Assembly (NCBI RefSeq): GCF_009389585.1
Contig: NZ_VIYG01000004.1
Span: forward strand, 331,438 to 395,437
Source: Oceanobacillus sp. CFH 90083
Lineage (GTDB): Bacteria > Bacillota > Bacilli > Bacillales > Amphibacillaceae
Direction: 5' to 3'
DNA: 64,000 nucleotides
Part shown: one piece after another, positions 51,805 through 61,693 of the stretch
Layout: every line of letters begins with the position of its first letter
How positions within the stretch are numbered: position 1 is the first letter of the stretch
The notes under the pieces: generated by a model
Database searches by the model: none
What the model was told of the DNA's origin: nothing
The model's input: only the letters and a program-made list of their open reading frames with translations
Translations under genes and position numbers: made by a program

Positions 51805-54800
51805 CTAATCAACCATATTACTTTTCTTCGTTTTTAAATATGCTTTATGAACACGAGGTGCAATCCATGGCCGGAATGTATATCCTAATAAAATGAATAT
51901 TGCCGGAAAAACAGCGAGCACGGCGAATCGGCTAAACACAACAGACCAAACAATTCCTCCTGATGCTTCTCTCAGAATATCAATGGCATACGTAAAAGGC
52001 AGGAATGGATGAATTGCCTGGAAGAATGCAGGTGCTACTTGAATTGGGAACATTCCTCCACCGCCTGATAATTGTAAGATCATAAAGATGATCGCAACGG
52101 CTTTTCCGACGTTTCCAAATAAGGAAACCAGCGTATACACAATAATCATAAACGCTAATGCAATCAGGACACTAAAGAGCGTAAAGTAAACAGGGTGTGC
52201 CATATAAGCATGCAGTATGAAGATATTACCAAGGGAAACAATGACTGCCTGCAGAACAGCAACGATTAAAAACAGCGTCATCCGGCCCAGGTAAATATCG
52301 CGTAAACTGAATTCTTCTCTATTTTTATCCTTTAGTTCGGTAGTAATTAAATTACAAAGCAATAATGCGCCGACCCAAAGTGCAAGCACTGTATAAAATG
52401 GTGTGTTTGCTGATCCATAGTTTGGAATGGGAAATAATTTTTCCTCATCCAGCTGTACGGGGCGGGAAAAATATTCTGTTTCGTCACTCAGGTCATTTTG
52501 TAATGCAGCAATTAATTCTTCAATGATCTGATCGTCTTCCATTTGTTTAATCCGGTCATAAGCATTTTGAATATCTTTCTTGTATCCTGGCCAATCATCA
52601 CGGATAAAATCAGCCATCTCAGCAATAGCTTTCTGTGCTTCCGGTAAATTATCCTGAACAAGAGAATTTAAATTCTTATATTGCTCAATTAAACCCTCCA
52701 TATCATTGGTAACAAAGCCAGCTAGATTATTTACTTCATCTTCTAAATGCGGCATATCATTTTGGAAAAAGGAGCTTGCCATATCAACACCATTTTTAAA
52801 CTCAGGGAAGTGTTGATTGACAGTATCAGAGACATCGCTGAACTGTTCTTCGTAGTATGGCAGATTCTCATTTAAAAGGTTTAAATAATACTGTGAATCA
52901 TTCACAACGGTTGCTGCTTCCGATAAATAATCAGATGCTAAAGCAGTGTAATCTAATGCAGCATCTAATTTAGAGTCTGCATCATGCAATTTGTTTTCTA
53001 ATGTAGTGAAAGCGTTGTTCACAAATGGCTCCAGTGTATCTTTATTAAAGGATTGCAATGTCTCCAGATTGTTTACAGCCTGACCCTTGATATCTTCCAG
53101 CTGACTAAGGTCAAAATCACCATTTTCCAGAAAATCAATGACATCACTCAGATTAGAATTGTCTCCTTCAAGGACAGCTTTGATTTTTTCCAATTCCTCT
53201 TTATTTTCAGGAGCTTCTAATAAAGTAAGTGAGTTCTGCGTGCTTGTCACAGAAGATTGAAGACCTTCGATACTTTCTTGAACAATTTTAATTTGTTCTT
53301 CTGCATATTCTTTTGTGTCTGGATTTTCTTTCATTGCCACTAATGTTGGTAATGATTGGATATTACTTATCGCAAGGTTTATATTTTCATCTAATACGGT
53401 TGAGATGTCATCAAAGGCTTGAACCGTATCTTCATGAAGCTCATTCATGATATGGTCGATTTCTTGATCGCGCTGCTGTGTTTCTCCATCAGCTTCCGTT
53501 TCTTCATTACTTTGCTGTGTATCTTCTTCAGCAGACTCATTATTCGCTTCATTTTGTGATGCGTTTGGAACAAATTCAGCATTTGCCAAATCTTCTTTGA
53601 CAATACCGAAAGAGGACTTGTAATTTGCTATTGCTTCATTTAAAGCATCTGCGTCTTCCTCTGTAACATTCTCTTCTTCTATTTTAGTAAGCATATCCTC
53701 GAGCCCGGCAAAAAGTTCACTGCCTTGCTTTTTAGTTTCATCAGCAGAGCCGCTTAATTTTTCTAAGGATGCGTTTGTTTCCAGCTGTTCAGGATTGCGG
53801 AGCTCCTCTAAAAGGTTTTCCAATGCATTTTGAGAATCACCAACAGAATCCTTGACATTATTCACAAAATCAGGTGTTATTGAATCTCCTGTATCAACGT
53901 CAAAAGAAGGGAGTCCGTTGATAATTTTCTCTGCATCGCTGATTTGACTATTGATCAGCTCGGTAACTTGATCGGTTGTTTCTTCGGCTTCATCTAAAGT
54001 ATCCTGTGCATGATTCACCTGATTCTGATAATCATGAATTTGATTATTAATCTCGGGAATACGCGCTTGTACATTTTTGAGCGTATCACCGGCAGTAATA
54101 CTTGCTGCATAAGCATCCTCCAGTCCCTGATTAATGGCAGGGAAATATTGCTGAATAGAGCTGATTCGGGTTAAAGCATTTTCGATATCCGGCATGGCTT
54201 GATTTAATTCAACCACAGCATTACCGAGACGATTGATATCATCAAGATGAGATTGGGCAGTCAGAATCTGATCGCCGCCTTCTCTGATGTTTTCCTCATA
54301 CTCCTGCAGGCTGTCCAATTTATCGGCATAGCTTTGAATATTCTCTTCATCTTCGTCTAATTGAACGATCAGGTCACCTGCTTCATCAATATCATCAATA
54401 TGGTCATGAAGATTGTAAACAGCATCTCTTATTTTTTGCAGCGTAGGCAGGTTTTGTTCAAGCTCTATTCCTGCATTATTAAATTCTTCCAATAATGTTT
54501 TCGTTGTTGTTTGCACAAATTCATCATTAATGGTTTCTGTGATTTGTGTTGCTCCGGCACTGGTCATTTTAGGCGCAATCGCATTGACTTTTTCATTCAC
54601 CTTATATTGGACAATTGCACTTCTGGGCTCATCTTGAAGTATACTGACAACATCTTCAGAGAAGGTTTCGGGAATATGGATTGTTGCAAAATAATCTCCC
54701 TTATAAACCTTTTCGTCTGCTTCTTCTATAGAATCATCAAATTGCCATCCTAATGAGTCATTCTCCTTTAAGTTTTCGACGAGCTCGTCTCCCATATTAA

Positions 54801-55014
54801 TGGAACGGCCTTCTATCTCTGTCCCAACATCATCGCTGACTACGCCAATTTTGATTCCTTGTGTATTGGAATAAGGATCCCATGATGCTTTTATATTAAA
54901 CCAGGCATAAAAAGAAGGGAGGATGGCTAATCCAATAATCAAAATAAGAATAGAAGGAACACGAATGATATTTTTCATATCTTGTTTTGTAATTTTAAAA
55001 GCATTTTTCAACAA
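51805..55014 (-). CDS. yhgE: YhgE/Pip-family giant membrane protein
   Basis: A 1069-residue protein. One membrane helix lies near the N-terminus (about 20-40, RVPSILILIIGLAILPSFYA) and about five to six helices occupy the last 190 residues, resembling an ABC-2 type membrane domain. In between lie about 820 residues outside the membrane, mostly acidic, Gln/Asn/Glu-rich coiled coil with repeated heptads. The family includes the lactococcal phage infection protein Pip and B. subtilis YhgE, and is linked to type VII secretion loci in some species. A TetR gene is divergent, as yhgD is beside yhgE. Confidence 0.88.
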   Translation of the reverse strand: MLKNAFKITKQDMKNIIRVPSILILIIGLAILPSFYAWFNIKASWDPYSNTQGIKIGVVSDDVGTEIEGRSINMGDELVENLKENDSLGWQFDDSIEEADEKVYKGDYFATIHIPETFSEDVVSILQDEPRSAIVQYKVNEKVNAIAPKMTSAGATQITETINDEFVQTTTKTLLEEFNNAGIELEQNLPTLQKIRDAVYNLHDHIDDIDEAGDLIVQLDEDEENIQSYADKLDSLQEYEENIREGGDQILTAQSHLDDINRLGNAVVELNQAMPDIENALTRISSIQQYFPAINQGLEDAYAASITAGDTLKNVQARIPEINNQIHDYQNQVNHAQDTLDEAEETTDQVTELINSQISDAEKIINGLPSFDVDTGDSITPDFVNNVKDSVGDSQNALENLLEELRNPEQLETNASLEKLSGSADETKKQGSELFAGLEDMLTKIEEENVTEEDADALNEAIANYKSSFGIVKEDLANAEFVPNASQNEANNESAEEDTQQSNEETEADGETQQRDQEIDHIMNELHEDTVQAFDDISTVLDENINLAISNIQSLPTLVAMKENPDTKEYAEEQIKIVQESIEGLQSSVTSTQNSLTLLEAPENKEELEKIKAVLEGDNSNLSDVIDFLENGDFDLSQLEDIKGQAVNNLETLQSFNKDTLEPFVNNAFTTLENKLHDADSKLDAALDYTALASDYLSEAATVVNDSQYYLNLLNENLPYYEEQFSDVSDTVNQHFPEFKNGVDMASSFFQNDMPHLEDEVNNLAGFVTNDMEGLIEQYKNLNSLVQDNLPEAQKAIAEMADFIRDDWPGYKKDIQNAYDRIKQMEDDQIIEELIAALQNDLSDETEYFSRPVQLDEEKLFPIPNYGSANTPFYTVLALWVGALLLCNLITTELKDKNREEFSLRDIYLGRMTLFLIVAVLQAVIVSLGNIFILHAYMAHPVYFTLFSVLIALAFMIIVYTLVSLFGNVGKAVAIIFMILQLSGGGGMFPIQVAPAFFQAIHPFLPFTYAIDILREASGGIVWSVVFSRFAVLAVFPAIFILLGYTFRPWIAPRVHKAYLKTKKSNMVD

Positions 55015-55205
55015 AATTCTCCTCTTTTCTTGGATAGATAATAAATATATGTGTTAAAAAGCTGCTGCAAAATGTTTTGACAGGACAAGTAGTCTCTGCC
55101 TTTATAGTATGGCTTTTCAAAAATAGATTATCTATACAGGTTTTTGGCAGCAAATTTAATTCTTTGCATTCAACTTTTCCTAAAAGTATGGTATCATAAA
55201 TATAA

Positions 55206-55228
55206 ATGAATGACAATCAGTCATTTAT
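55206..55228 (+). promoter_or_regulatory. Probable operator of the divergent TetR regulator
   Basis: ATGAATGAC-N5-GTCATTTAT is a near-perfect palindrome (8 of 9 positions) in the yhgE-tetR intergenic region, 26 bases before the regulator gene. The TGAC/GTCA core resembles other TetR sites. Confidence 0.65.
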
Positions 55229-55254
55229 GATTTTTTTCAAAAGGTGGCAGAGAA

Positions 55255-55851
55255 ATGGCTAAAATAGCAAATAAAAAAGAACTTATTTTAGAAAGTGCCT
55301 ATCGTGTTTTTAAAGAAAAAGGCTTGGAAGATACGCGTGTGTCCCAGATTGTAAAGGAAGCCGGGATTGCTCAAGGTACGTTTTATCTATATTATAATAG
55401 TAAAATGGATGTCCTTCCAGATTTAGCACAGAAAATCATTTCTAATTATACACAATATCTTGCAGAGCATGGAAACGTGAAGGCAGGGCTGGATTATAAT
55501 TTGCGGTTGGCAATCGATCGAATTTTTGAAGTGAATCAGGAGGATGTAACGATCCCTTCCATTGTTTATGCTGGTATTACCAGAAGCGGAGAGGTGGATA
55601 AATGGAAAGTGATTTATCGACCTTTATATGATCTTGTTGCAAACTATCTGGAGGCTGCTAAAAAGAATGGAGAAATCCAGGCAGATATTAGCAGTAGTTA
55701 TTATAGTGAATTTGTGATATTGTTAATTGAATCTACAGCAAGAGGCTTAATCCTATTTCAACACTCCCGGGAGGAGATAGAAAAATATAAAGAGGAACTG
55801 TCATCTTTTCTATTAAATGCAGTATCCTGGACACCGCAAAAAAGTGTTTAA
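55255..55851 (+). CDS. TetR-family regulator (YhgD-like)
   Basis: A 198-residue repressor. The helix-turn-helix is RVSQIVKEAGIAQGTFYLYY (about 27-46), preceded by ILESAYRVFKEKGLEDT. The C-terminal helical ligand domain has the pattern seen in YhgD-type regulators (GLILFQHSREEIEKYKEELS). It faces yhgE across 240 bases containing the palindrome at 55206-55228, so it probably controls itself and yhgE. GGTGGCAGAGAA precedes the ATG. Confidence 0.87.
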   Translation: MAKIANKKELILESAYRVFKEKGLEDTRVSQIVKEAGIAQGTFYLYYNSKMDVLPDLAQKIISNYTQYLAEHGNVKAGLDYNLRLAIDRIFEVNQEDVTIPSIVYAGITRSGEVDKWKVIYRPLYDLVANYLEAAKKNGEIQADISSSYYSEFVILLIESTARGLILFQHSREEIEKYKEELSSFLLNAVSWTPQKSV

Positions 55852-55854
55852 AAG

Positions 55855-55892
55855 AAAAGACTTCGATTCTTATAAGAATCAAAGTCTTTTTT
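55855..55892. terminator. Convergent terminator between tetR and mqo
   Basis: AAAAGACTTCGATTCTTATA-AGAATC-AAGTCTTTT forms a stem of about 16 pairs with one mismatch and a 4-base loop, with T-runs on both strands. Confidence 0.85.
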
Positions 55893-55893
55893 A

Positions 55894-57402
55894 TTAGCTT
55901 AATAATGCTTCCTGTTCCGTATCCAATTGCAGTATTTTATTTACTTTCTTATTTAAATCAGCAAATAAATCAGGATGCTCCGATAACGAAACGCCATACG
56001 ATGGAATCATTTCTTTGATTTTTGGCTCCCATTTCTTGAAATGATGCGGGAAGCAGCGCTGCAGGACATCAAGCATGACATCGACTGAAACAGAGGCTCC
56101 AGGGGATGCCCCAAGTAAAGCAGCGATGGAACCATCTTCCGCAGTGATAACCTCTGTACCGAATTGCAACGTTCCTTTTCCGCCTGTATCTGTGTCTTTA
56201 ATAACTTGTACACGCTGTCCGGCAACGACAATATCCCATTCTCCATCTTTCGCATTAGGGATGAATTCGCGCAGTTCCTCCATTCTTTTTTCATCAGAGA
56301 GCAGTACCTGCTGAATAAGATATTTTGTCAGCGCCATTTCTTTCGCACCGGCTGCCAGCATTGTGGTTAAATTATTTGGCTTGATAGATCCAAATAAATC
56401 TAAGTTTGAACCAGTTTTTAAAAATTTCGGTGAAAAGCCTGCAAACGGACCAAATAGTAAGGAACGCTTTCCATTGATAAAGCGTGTATCTAAATGCGGC
56501 ACCGACATCGGTGGAGCTCCGACCTTTGCTTTACCATAAACCTTCGCGTGATGTTTTTCGGCAACCTCAGGATTATTGCAAACCATAAATAATCCGCTCA
56601 CCGGAAAACCGCCAATATGTTTGGATTCTGGAATATTTGTTTTCTGTAATAATGGAAGACTGCCGCCGCCAGCACCGATAAATACAAATTTTGCTTTATG
56701 ATAAGAAATCCTGCCATTGAAAAGATTTTTTACTTTAACCTTCCACAAATTATCCTTTGTACGGGTAATTGATTCAACCTCATGTTTAAAGTAAAGCCTT
56801 GTTCCTTTCTCTTCCAGTTGATCAAAGAGCTTATGTGTCAGACTGCCAAAGTTAATATCTGTTCCAGAATCAATTTTTGAAGCAGCGATTGGTTCTTCTT
56901 GGTTGCGTCCGTCCATCATCAGGGGAATCCATTGCTTCAGTATTTCTTTATCATCTGTTATTTCCATACCTTCAAACAACGGATTTTCTATCAAAGCTTC
57001 GACACGTTTTTTTAGAAATTCCACATTTTTTTCACCTTCGACAAAGCTTAAATGTGGTACGTTTTGAATAAAATCACCTGGATTATTTAGCACACCTTTT
57101 TCAACAAGATAAGACCAGTATTGCTTTGATAATTGGAATTGTTCATTTATTTTTACTGCTTTCGTAATATCGAGTGAGCCATCCGGCTGTTCCGGTGTAT
57201 AGTTCAGTTCGCATAGAGCAGCATGACCTGTCCCGGCATTATTCCATGCATCAGAGCTTTCCTGGGCTGTCTGACCAAGCTTTTCAAAAACATTAATCTG
57301 CCATTCAGGCTGCAGTGTTTTTAATAAGGAACCAATCGTGGCACTCATGATTCCACCGCCGATTAAAATGACATCTGTTTGATTTGTATCTTTCCTCATC
57401 AT
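55894..57402 (-). CDS. mqo: Malate:quinone oxidoreductase Mqo
   Basis: A 502-residue FAD enzyme at the membrane face, oxidising malate to oxaloacetate and passing electrons to menaquinone. The FAD loop is [19 protein letters not shown]; other marks are [40 protein letters not shown] and [21 protein letters not shown] chose the ATG at 57402, 9 bases after AGGAAGG. An upstream in-frame GTG is at 57408. It can replace malate dehydrogenase in the TCA cycle. Confidence 0.93.
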   Translation of the reverse strand: MMRKDTNQTDVILIGGGIMSATIGSLLKTLQPEWQINVFEKLGQTAQESSDAWNNAGTGHAALCELNYTPEQPDGSLDITKAVKINEQFQLSKQYWSYLVEKGVLNNPGDFIQNVPHLSFVEGEKNVEFLKKRVEALIENPLFEGMEITDDKEILKQWIPLMMDGRNQEEPIAASKIDSGTDINFGSLTHKLFDQLEEKGTRLYFKHEVESITRTKDNLWKVKVKNLFNGRISYHKAKFVFIGAGGGSLPLLQKTNIPESKHIGGFPVSGLFMVCNNPEVAEKHHAKVYGKAKVGAPPMSVPHLDTRFINGKRSLLFGPFAGFSPKFLKTGSNLDLFGSIKPNNLTTMLAAGAKEMALTKYLIQQVLLSDEKRMEELREFIPNAKDGEWDIVVAGQRVQVIKDTDTGGKGTLQFGTEVITAEDGSIAALLGASPGASVSVDVMLDVLQRCFPHHFKKWEPKIKEMIPSYGVSLSEHPDLFADLNKKVNKILQLDTEQEALLS

Positions 57403-57496
57403 TGTCACAAACCTTCCTAATCTAAAATTCTTGTATGTAAACTCTTACAAAGAAAACTTGGCAAGCCAAGCCTGAAAGGAGCAGGATCGGGCATCT

Positions 57497-57676
57497 TCGT
57501 TGAGGCTGAGACTGTGATTACTCGTCCTCCAAAGAGCTTTTTCTATTACTCGCCCCATCAAAAGCGTTGGACCTGCGATTATTCAGTTTAATAAAACCGT
57601 TGAGACCTGGGACTGTGATTACTCGGTCTAATAAATTCGTTGAGACCTGCGATTACTCGGTCTAATAAATTCGTTG
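57497..57676. repeat. Degenerate tandem repeat array in a 600-base gene-free region
   Basis: Units start with GTTGAGACCTG or close variants at 57566, 57599, 57639 and 57673 (33, 40 and 34 bases apart), each followed by GATTACTCGGTCTAATAAATTC in the best copies. Earlier, more diverged units begin near 57497 and share TTACTCGCCCCATC with the repeat at 39.1 kb. The flanking 57403-57496 and 57677-57895 show only an AGAAAGT/ACTTTCT hairpin near 57691-57708. Confidence 0.75.
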
Positions 57677-57895
57677 CACTTATTGCAGTAAGAAAGTTTA
57701 TACTTTCTCAGCTGTCAAAAAGGAATTCTCTAAAAATATTAATTTAGCTGTTATTCAGTGGGGGTTTTTTTACCCATATTAACTTATTATACTCCTTTTT
57801 GAGAAAAGAAAAAAGATGTTTGAAGTAATCGGCATGATTTTAGGCTGGAAAGATGAGCTGGAAGTTCCTGATTTTAAGCGGATCATCACGTTTAC

Positions 57896-57948
57896 AAAAA
57901 CTTTGAGAGCGAACAAAGGGGGAAGAAATTGGCTCTCAAAGTTTTTTT
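57896..57948. terminator. Hairpin terminator facing the DDAH-like gene
   Basis: AAAAACTTTGAGAGC (57896-57910) and GCTCTCAAAGTTTTT (57932-57946) are perfect 15-base arms with T-runs on both strands. On minus it lies about 60 bases after the amidinohydrolase stop. Confidence 0.8.
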
Positions 57949-58005
57949 GTCACAAATTAATGGGCTGTAGAATCGTAGAATCATTTTTATTGATAGGCAG
58001 CTTTT

Positions 58006-58866
58006 TTATGATTTTCTCCGATAAAGAGGAAGGGTACAGCATCTGAAGGAACCTCCAGATTTAATGATCTCGGAGAAAGGGACTTCTATAATATGATAAT
58101 CAAGCTCCTTCAATATATCATTTACGCGTTTATTTTCCGGGAGGCTGATTACTTTCCTGTTGCCAACAGATAATACATTCGGTGCCATCTTGAATTGTTC
58201 TTCTTTGGTTACTTCTATCAATGTATAATGTTCTTGTATCTTTTTATAGGCGGCTTTACTCATTCCATCCGGGTAAATTAATGCATGCTTATCTTCTAAG
58301 ATATTAAATACACAATCCAAATGAAGAATATCTTCCCGTAATGGAATCGCTGTTATCTCAAGATAAGGAAATTGTGCACGAAGATAGTCGATAGCTGTTT
58401 GCTTTGTACGTTGACTTAAACCAATCCAAATATGATTGTTATCAATAATCATATCTCCACCTTCTATAGTTGTATCGGAAAAAGAAGTGTAGTCCAGTTG
58501 TTCGTTATCCAGCCAATTTTTCAAGAGGTTTGTTTCTTCTTTGCGAATATCCTGCTCCATAGTTGCTGTAAATAATTGGTCATGGATGGTAAAACCAATA
58601 TCCCGTGTAAAAACTTGTTCGTTTAAGTTAGGCTTTGTTGGGAGAAAAATTACCTCTGTGCCATGATTTTTTAGCGTTTTTACAAAAAAGTCATGCTGGG
58701 TCCTTGCTTTTTTAATGTTAATATTTTCTTTTGCATAGTACGCTTGTGTTTCATTAATAACAGTTGTAATTTTCATATAATCCGGTGGAGAAACGATTAC
58801 TTGATGTAAAGAATCATATTCATTTTGACAGTGAATCATATATTTTTCTTTTTCATTTTTAATCAT
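58006..58866 (-). CDS. Dimethylarginine dimethylaminohydrolase-like enzyme (YkgA-like)
   Basis: A 286-residue amidinotransferase-superfamily hydrolase, likely cleaving a methylated arginine or related guanidino compound to citrulline and an amine. Active-site phrases are VFTRDIGF, TIEGGDMI, the catalytic His in ILHLDCVF and the nucleophilic Cys in KSGGSFRCCTLPL. The start at 58866 is supported by GGGGG about 10 bases upstream; the Met at residue 10 has none. This is the second guanidino-chemistry enzyme in the window, besides the ureohydrolase at 5.6 kb, but the two are far apart. Confidence 0.87.
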   Translation of the reverse strand: MIKNEKEKYMIHCQNEYDSLHQVIVSPPDYMKITTVINETQAYYAKENINIKKARTQHDFFVKTLKNHGTEVIFLPTKPNLNEQVFTRDIGFTIHDQLFTATMEQDIRKEETNLLKNWLDNEQLDYTSFSDTTIEGGDMIIDNNHIWIGLSQRTKQTAIDYLRAQFPYLEITAIPLREDILHLDCVFNILEDKHALIYPDGMSKAAYKKIQEHYTLIEVTKEEQFKMAPNVLSVGNRKVISLPENKRVNDILKELDYHIIEVPFSEIIKSGGSFRCCTLPLYRRKS

Positions 58867-58983
58867 GCGGACTTTACCCCCAATTCTGCTTTCACAAACT
58901 TGCTACACCTTATTATGACGCACTTTTCAAAAAAAATCCATCTATCTAATGCTACGATTGATAGGATAAGTATGTCATAAAAG

Positions 58984-59139
58984 ATGGAGAGGAGACTGGG
59001 CAAAATTAAATTAATTTCTATTCCTTTTATTGAACACACACTGTTAGTGAATTACCAGTATTATGTGGGGACAAAGGAAGTGTTTAAATCTGTTAAAGAG
59101 GTGCAGAAGGTAATAAGGACAAAGGTGTACAGAAAATAA
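58984..59139 (+). CDS. Possible 51-residue ORF of unknown function
   Basis: An open frame on plus (MERRLGKIKLISIPFIEHTL...) with a basic, protein-like composition in the otherwise empty 58867-59191 interval. No good ribosome site lies before the ATG; GGAGAGGAG sits just inside the frame. It could be a gene remnant or noise. I recognise no family. Confidence 0.25.
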   Translation: MERRLGKIKLISIPFIEHTLLVNYQYYVGTKEVFKSVKEVQKVIRTKVYRK

Positions 59140-59148
59140 ACGAACACA

Positions 59149-59189
59149 TGAAAAAATCTCCTCGTTTTTGTATGGGATAACGGGGAGAT
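59149..59189 (-). terminator. Terminator of the small membrane protein gene
   Basis: ATCTCC-CGTT (from 59155) pairs with AACG-GGAGAT (to about 59189); on minus a T6 run follows. Confidence 0.65.
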
Positions 59190-59191
59190 GA

Positions 59192-59380
59192 TTATATTCC
59201 TTTCTTTTTTTTCGAGGCTTTTTCGTTTGGAATATACTTTGAGTAGTATACAGCAAAAATAAGGCAAACTAAAGCAAGCCCCCATGCAACCACACCACTC
59301 CAATAAAGCTGTAATTTAGCCCCAATATAAATAATAAGAATACTTAAGACAAATAAAATTAATGTTAAGTACCGTTTCAT
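59192..59380 (-). CDS. Small two-helix membrane protein
   Basis: A 62-residue protein with two membrane helices (about 5-22 and 31-49), a short turn between them and a lysine-rich tail (EKASKKKKGI). The likely start is the ATG at 59380 with GGGGGAAGGA upstream. No family is recognised. It has its own terminator. Confidence 0.6.
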   Translation of the reverse strand: MKRYLTLILFVLSILIIYIGAKLQLYWSGVVAWGLALVCLIFAVYYSKYIPNEKASKKKKGI

Positions 59381-59662
59381 CTTCCTTCCCCCTAAAAATT
59401 TGAACACAATGCTATGCCTAATACGGCATGATTATTTTGCAGTATTTCTGTTCATGTTTTATTCTATACCAATATTATAAAGGATATGTCAGCTACCGTC
59501 ATGATAAAAGCCTTTTGATACAGCGATGTTTCTTTATTTTTGACATACTGTTTGAATCATTTGTAAATGAATCCAATAAGAAAGCTTTTCTAAAGTATAT
59601 TTTTCCAGCCACTTTTGATAAAATGATTTGGTAGTGATGAAAGATGAAGGAGAAAAAGATAA

Positions 59663-60475
59663 ATGGAGTGGAAAAATTTATATCGTGGTTTTATTATGGG
59701 ATCGATTGAGGTTGTTCCTGGTATAAGCGGAGGAACCATCGCTGTATTGCTGGGAATTTATGAGCAGCTAATTGCAGCTATTGGCGGTTTTTTTAGTAAG
59801 GATTGGAAGAAACATCTCGTCTTTTTAATACCTTTAGGAGTCGGTATGATTACAGCTATTTTTTCATTTGCTAAAGTCATCGGCTGGCTATTTGAAAATT
59901 TTCCGGTTCAGACGCAATTTTTCTTTTTAGGGCTAGTAATTGGGGTTATTCCATATTTATATCAAAAGGCTGAAGGAAAGGCGAGGTTTCAAACAAAGCA
60001 TTATCTACTGCTAATCGTTGGTATTATTATTGTGAGTGCATTAGGAATTTTAAACCCAAATGAAGGGCATGTTATTCAGGATATTGATACGAGCACATAT
60101 ATTTTATTATTTGTTGCTGGTTTTATCGGCAGCAGTGTAATGATTATCCCTGGTATTAGCGGATCGATGATGATGTTACTCCTGGGGGTCTATCCAACCA
60201 TCATTGCAGCAATCAATCATTTTCAATTCTCTATTATTATTGTGACCGGATTGGGAATTGCCCTTGGATTTATTGTTATGAGTAAAATAATTGCATACTT
60301 TTTAAGAAATTATTTCACTATTACGTATGCTATTATTATTGGATTTGTTATCGGTGCAGTGACTGTTGTATTTCCTGGTATACCTGAAGGTGCGGGAAGT
60401 ATCATTGTATCTGTTCTTTTATTTATAGGCGGATTGATTGCAGCACTTGCCTTAGGAAGATTAGAATATAAATAA
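59663..60475 (+). CDS. popT: DUF368 membrane protein, PopT-like undecaprenyl phosphate transporter
   Basis: A 270-residue protein with about eight membrane helices. The family hallmark PGISGGT (VVPGISGGTIAVLLGIYE) occurs near the N-terminus and again as IIPGISGSMMMLLLGVYP in the second half, an internal repeat. DUF368 proteins (PopT) were shown to return undecaprenyl phosphate across the membrane for reuse in wall synthesis. AAGGAG precedes the ATG. The next gene follows by 18 bases and is probably co-transcribed. Confidence 0.88.
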   Translation: MEWKNLYRGFIMGSIEVVPGISGGTIAVLLGIYEQLIAAIGGFFSKDWKKHLVFLIPLGVGMITAIFSFAKVIGWLFENFPVQTQFFFLGLVIGVIPYLYQKAEGKARFQTKHYLLLIVGIIIVSALGILNPNEGHVIQDIDTSTYILLFVAGFIGSSVMIIPGISGSMMMLLLGVYPTIIAAINHFQFSIIIVTGLGIALGFIVMSKIIAYFLRNYFTITYAIIIGFVIGAVTVVFPGIPEGAGSIIVSVLLFIGGLIAALALGRLEYK

Positions 60476-60493
60476 AAACGGATTGGAGAGATT

Positions 60494-60817
60494 ATGATGC
60501 AAGCAATTCATACAGAAGCTGCGTTTCAGGAAATTATCCAGAGTGAAAAACCTGTTATTATCAAATTCTTTGCAGACTGGTGTCCAGATTGTAAACGGAT
60601 GGACATGTTTATCGGTGAAGTAATGGAGGAATTTGAGAATTATGATTGGTATGAAATAAATAGTGATGAAGTATCCGGATTAGCTGAAAAATATGAAGTG
60701 ATGGGCATTCCAAGTGTACTTCTATTTCAAAATGGTGAGAAAATAGCACATCAGCATAGTGCATATACCAAAACACCGGATTCTGTCACAGATTTCTTAA
60801 AACAGCATTTGGGCTAA
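60494..60817 (+). CDS. Thioredoxin-family protein, WCPDC active site
   Basis: A 107-residue single thioredoxin fold. The active site is WCPDC (FFADWCPDCKRMDMF) and the cis-proline is in MGIPSVLLFQNG. The CPDC motif differs from the CGPC of true thioredoxin and matches YtpP/YdfQ-type relatives. Two adjacent ATGs (60494, 60497) are possible; the second has better spacing from GGAG. Location next to a membrane transporter gives no functional clue. Confidence 0.88.
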   Translation: MMQAIHTEAAFQEIIQSEKPVIIKFFADWCPDCKRMDMFIGEVMEEFENYDWYEINSDEVSGLAEKYEVMGIPSVLLFQNGEKIAHQHSAYTKTPDSVTDFLKQHLG

Positions 60818-61000
60818 GCCGCTGCCGGCATGATTTTAGTCCATGTATTGACATAAACTGTCTCCAAAAGGTATTGAACGAATATACAGTTCTGCTTTAT
60901 GATGAAGTAGAAGTATTCACAAATGTAATTGTTCAAGCAGCTGTTGGAGGCAGTTTTTTGTACTATTATTTATATCTTATCAGGGAAAGGAGCACGGCCA

Positions 61001-61693
61001 ATGGCAGAGCGAATACTAATTGTAGAAGATGAACAAAAAATCAGCCGTGTTTTACAATTGGAATTAGATTATGAAGGCTACGAAACAACTGTTGCAGCAA
61101 ATGGTAAACAAGCTCTCGAATATATCGAAGCAGAGGATTGGGGACTTGTTCTATTAGATATTATGATACCTGAATTAAGCGGTTTAGAAGTGTTAAGAAG
61201 AGTCCGGAGACAGGGGAATGAGACGCCGGTTATTTTACTGACAGCCCGTGATGAAGTGTATGACAAGGTGAATGGCCTTGATCTTGGAGCGAATGATTAT
61301 ATTACCAAGCCATTTCAAATTGAAGAATTATTGGCCCGTATCCGTGCGAATTTACGGAAAACTGTTCAGAGCGGGTCGTCCAGTGATGAGACATTACAGG
61401 CCGGAGATTTACAAATAGATACCGCAGCACATGAAGTTACCCGCTCCGGCAATATGATCGATTTAACCCCAAGAGAATATGATTTGTTAGTCTGTTTATT
61501 GGAAAATAAAAATAGAGTACTTACGCGCGACCAGTTAATTGAAAAGGTCTGGGGATTTGACTATATTGGTGAAACAAATGTGGTGGATGTCTATATTCGC
61601 TACCTGCGCCAAAAGGTGGATAAAGGATATGATAAAGCGTATATTCAAACGATACGCGGCGTAGGCTATTCGATTAAGGAAGGAAGCCAATGA
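61001..61693 (+). CDS. OmpR-family response regulator (YkoG/ArlR-like)
   Basis: A 230-residue regulator. Receiver marks are ILIVEDEQKISRVLQ, phospho-Asp in LVLLDIMIPELSGLEV and the Lys in YITKPFQIEEL. The DNA-binding domain ends DVYIRYLRQKVDKG...IRGVGYSI. I chose ATG 61001, 7 bases after GGAAAGGAG; 24 upstream codons are leader. It overlaps the kinase gene by 4 bases. The pair most resembles YkoGH/ArlRS; the PepSY gene that follows also fits a YkoGHJ-like set. Confidence 0.88.
   Translation: MAERILIVEDEQKISRVLQLELDYEGYETTVAANGKQALEYIEAEDWGLVLLDIMIPELSGLEVLRRVRRQGNETPVILLTARDEVYDKVNGLDLGANDYITKPFQIEELLARIRANLRKTVQSGSSSDETLQAGDLQIDTAAHEVTRSGNMIDLTPREYDLLVCLLENKNRVLTRDQLIEKVWGFDYIGETNVVDVYIRYLRQKVDKGYDKAYIQTIRGVGYSIKEGSQ

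Noticed and set aside
57497..57676. Tandem repeats as a CRISPR array
   Set aside because: Repeats are contiguous with no unique spacers of uniform length, and no cas genes are present.
57816..58046. 76-codon plus-strand frame before the DDAH-like gene
   Set aside because: No ribosome site; the frame runs through a strong terminator hairpin and into the opposite-strand gene.
59428..59634. 68-codon plus-strand frame before popT
   Set aside because: No ribosome site, Phe/Tyr/Ile-rich random composition; probably noise in AT-rich DNA.
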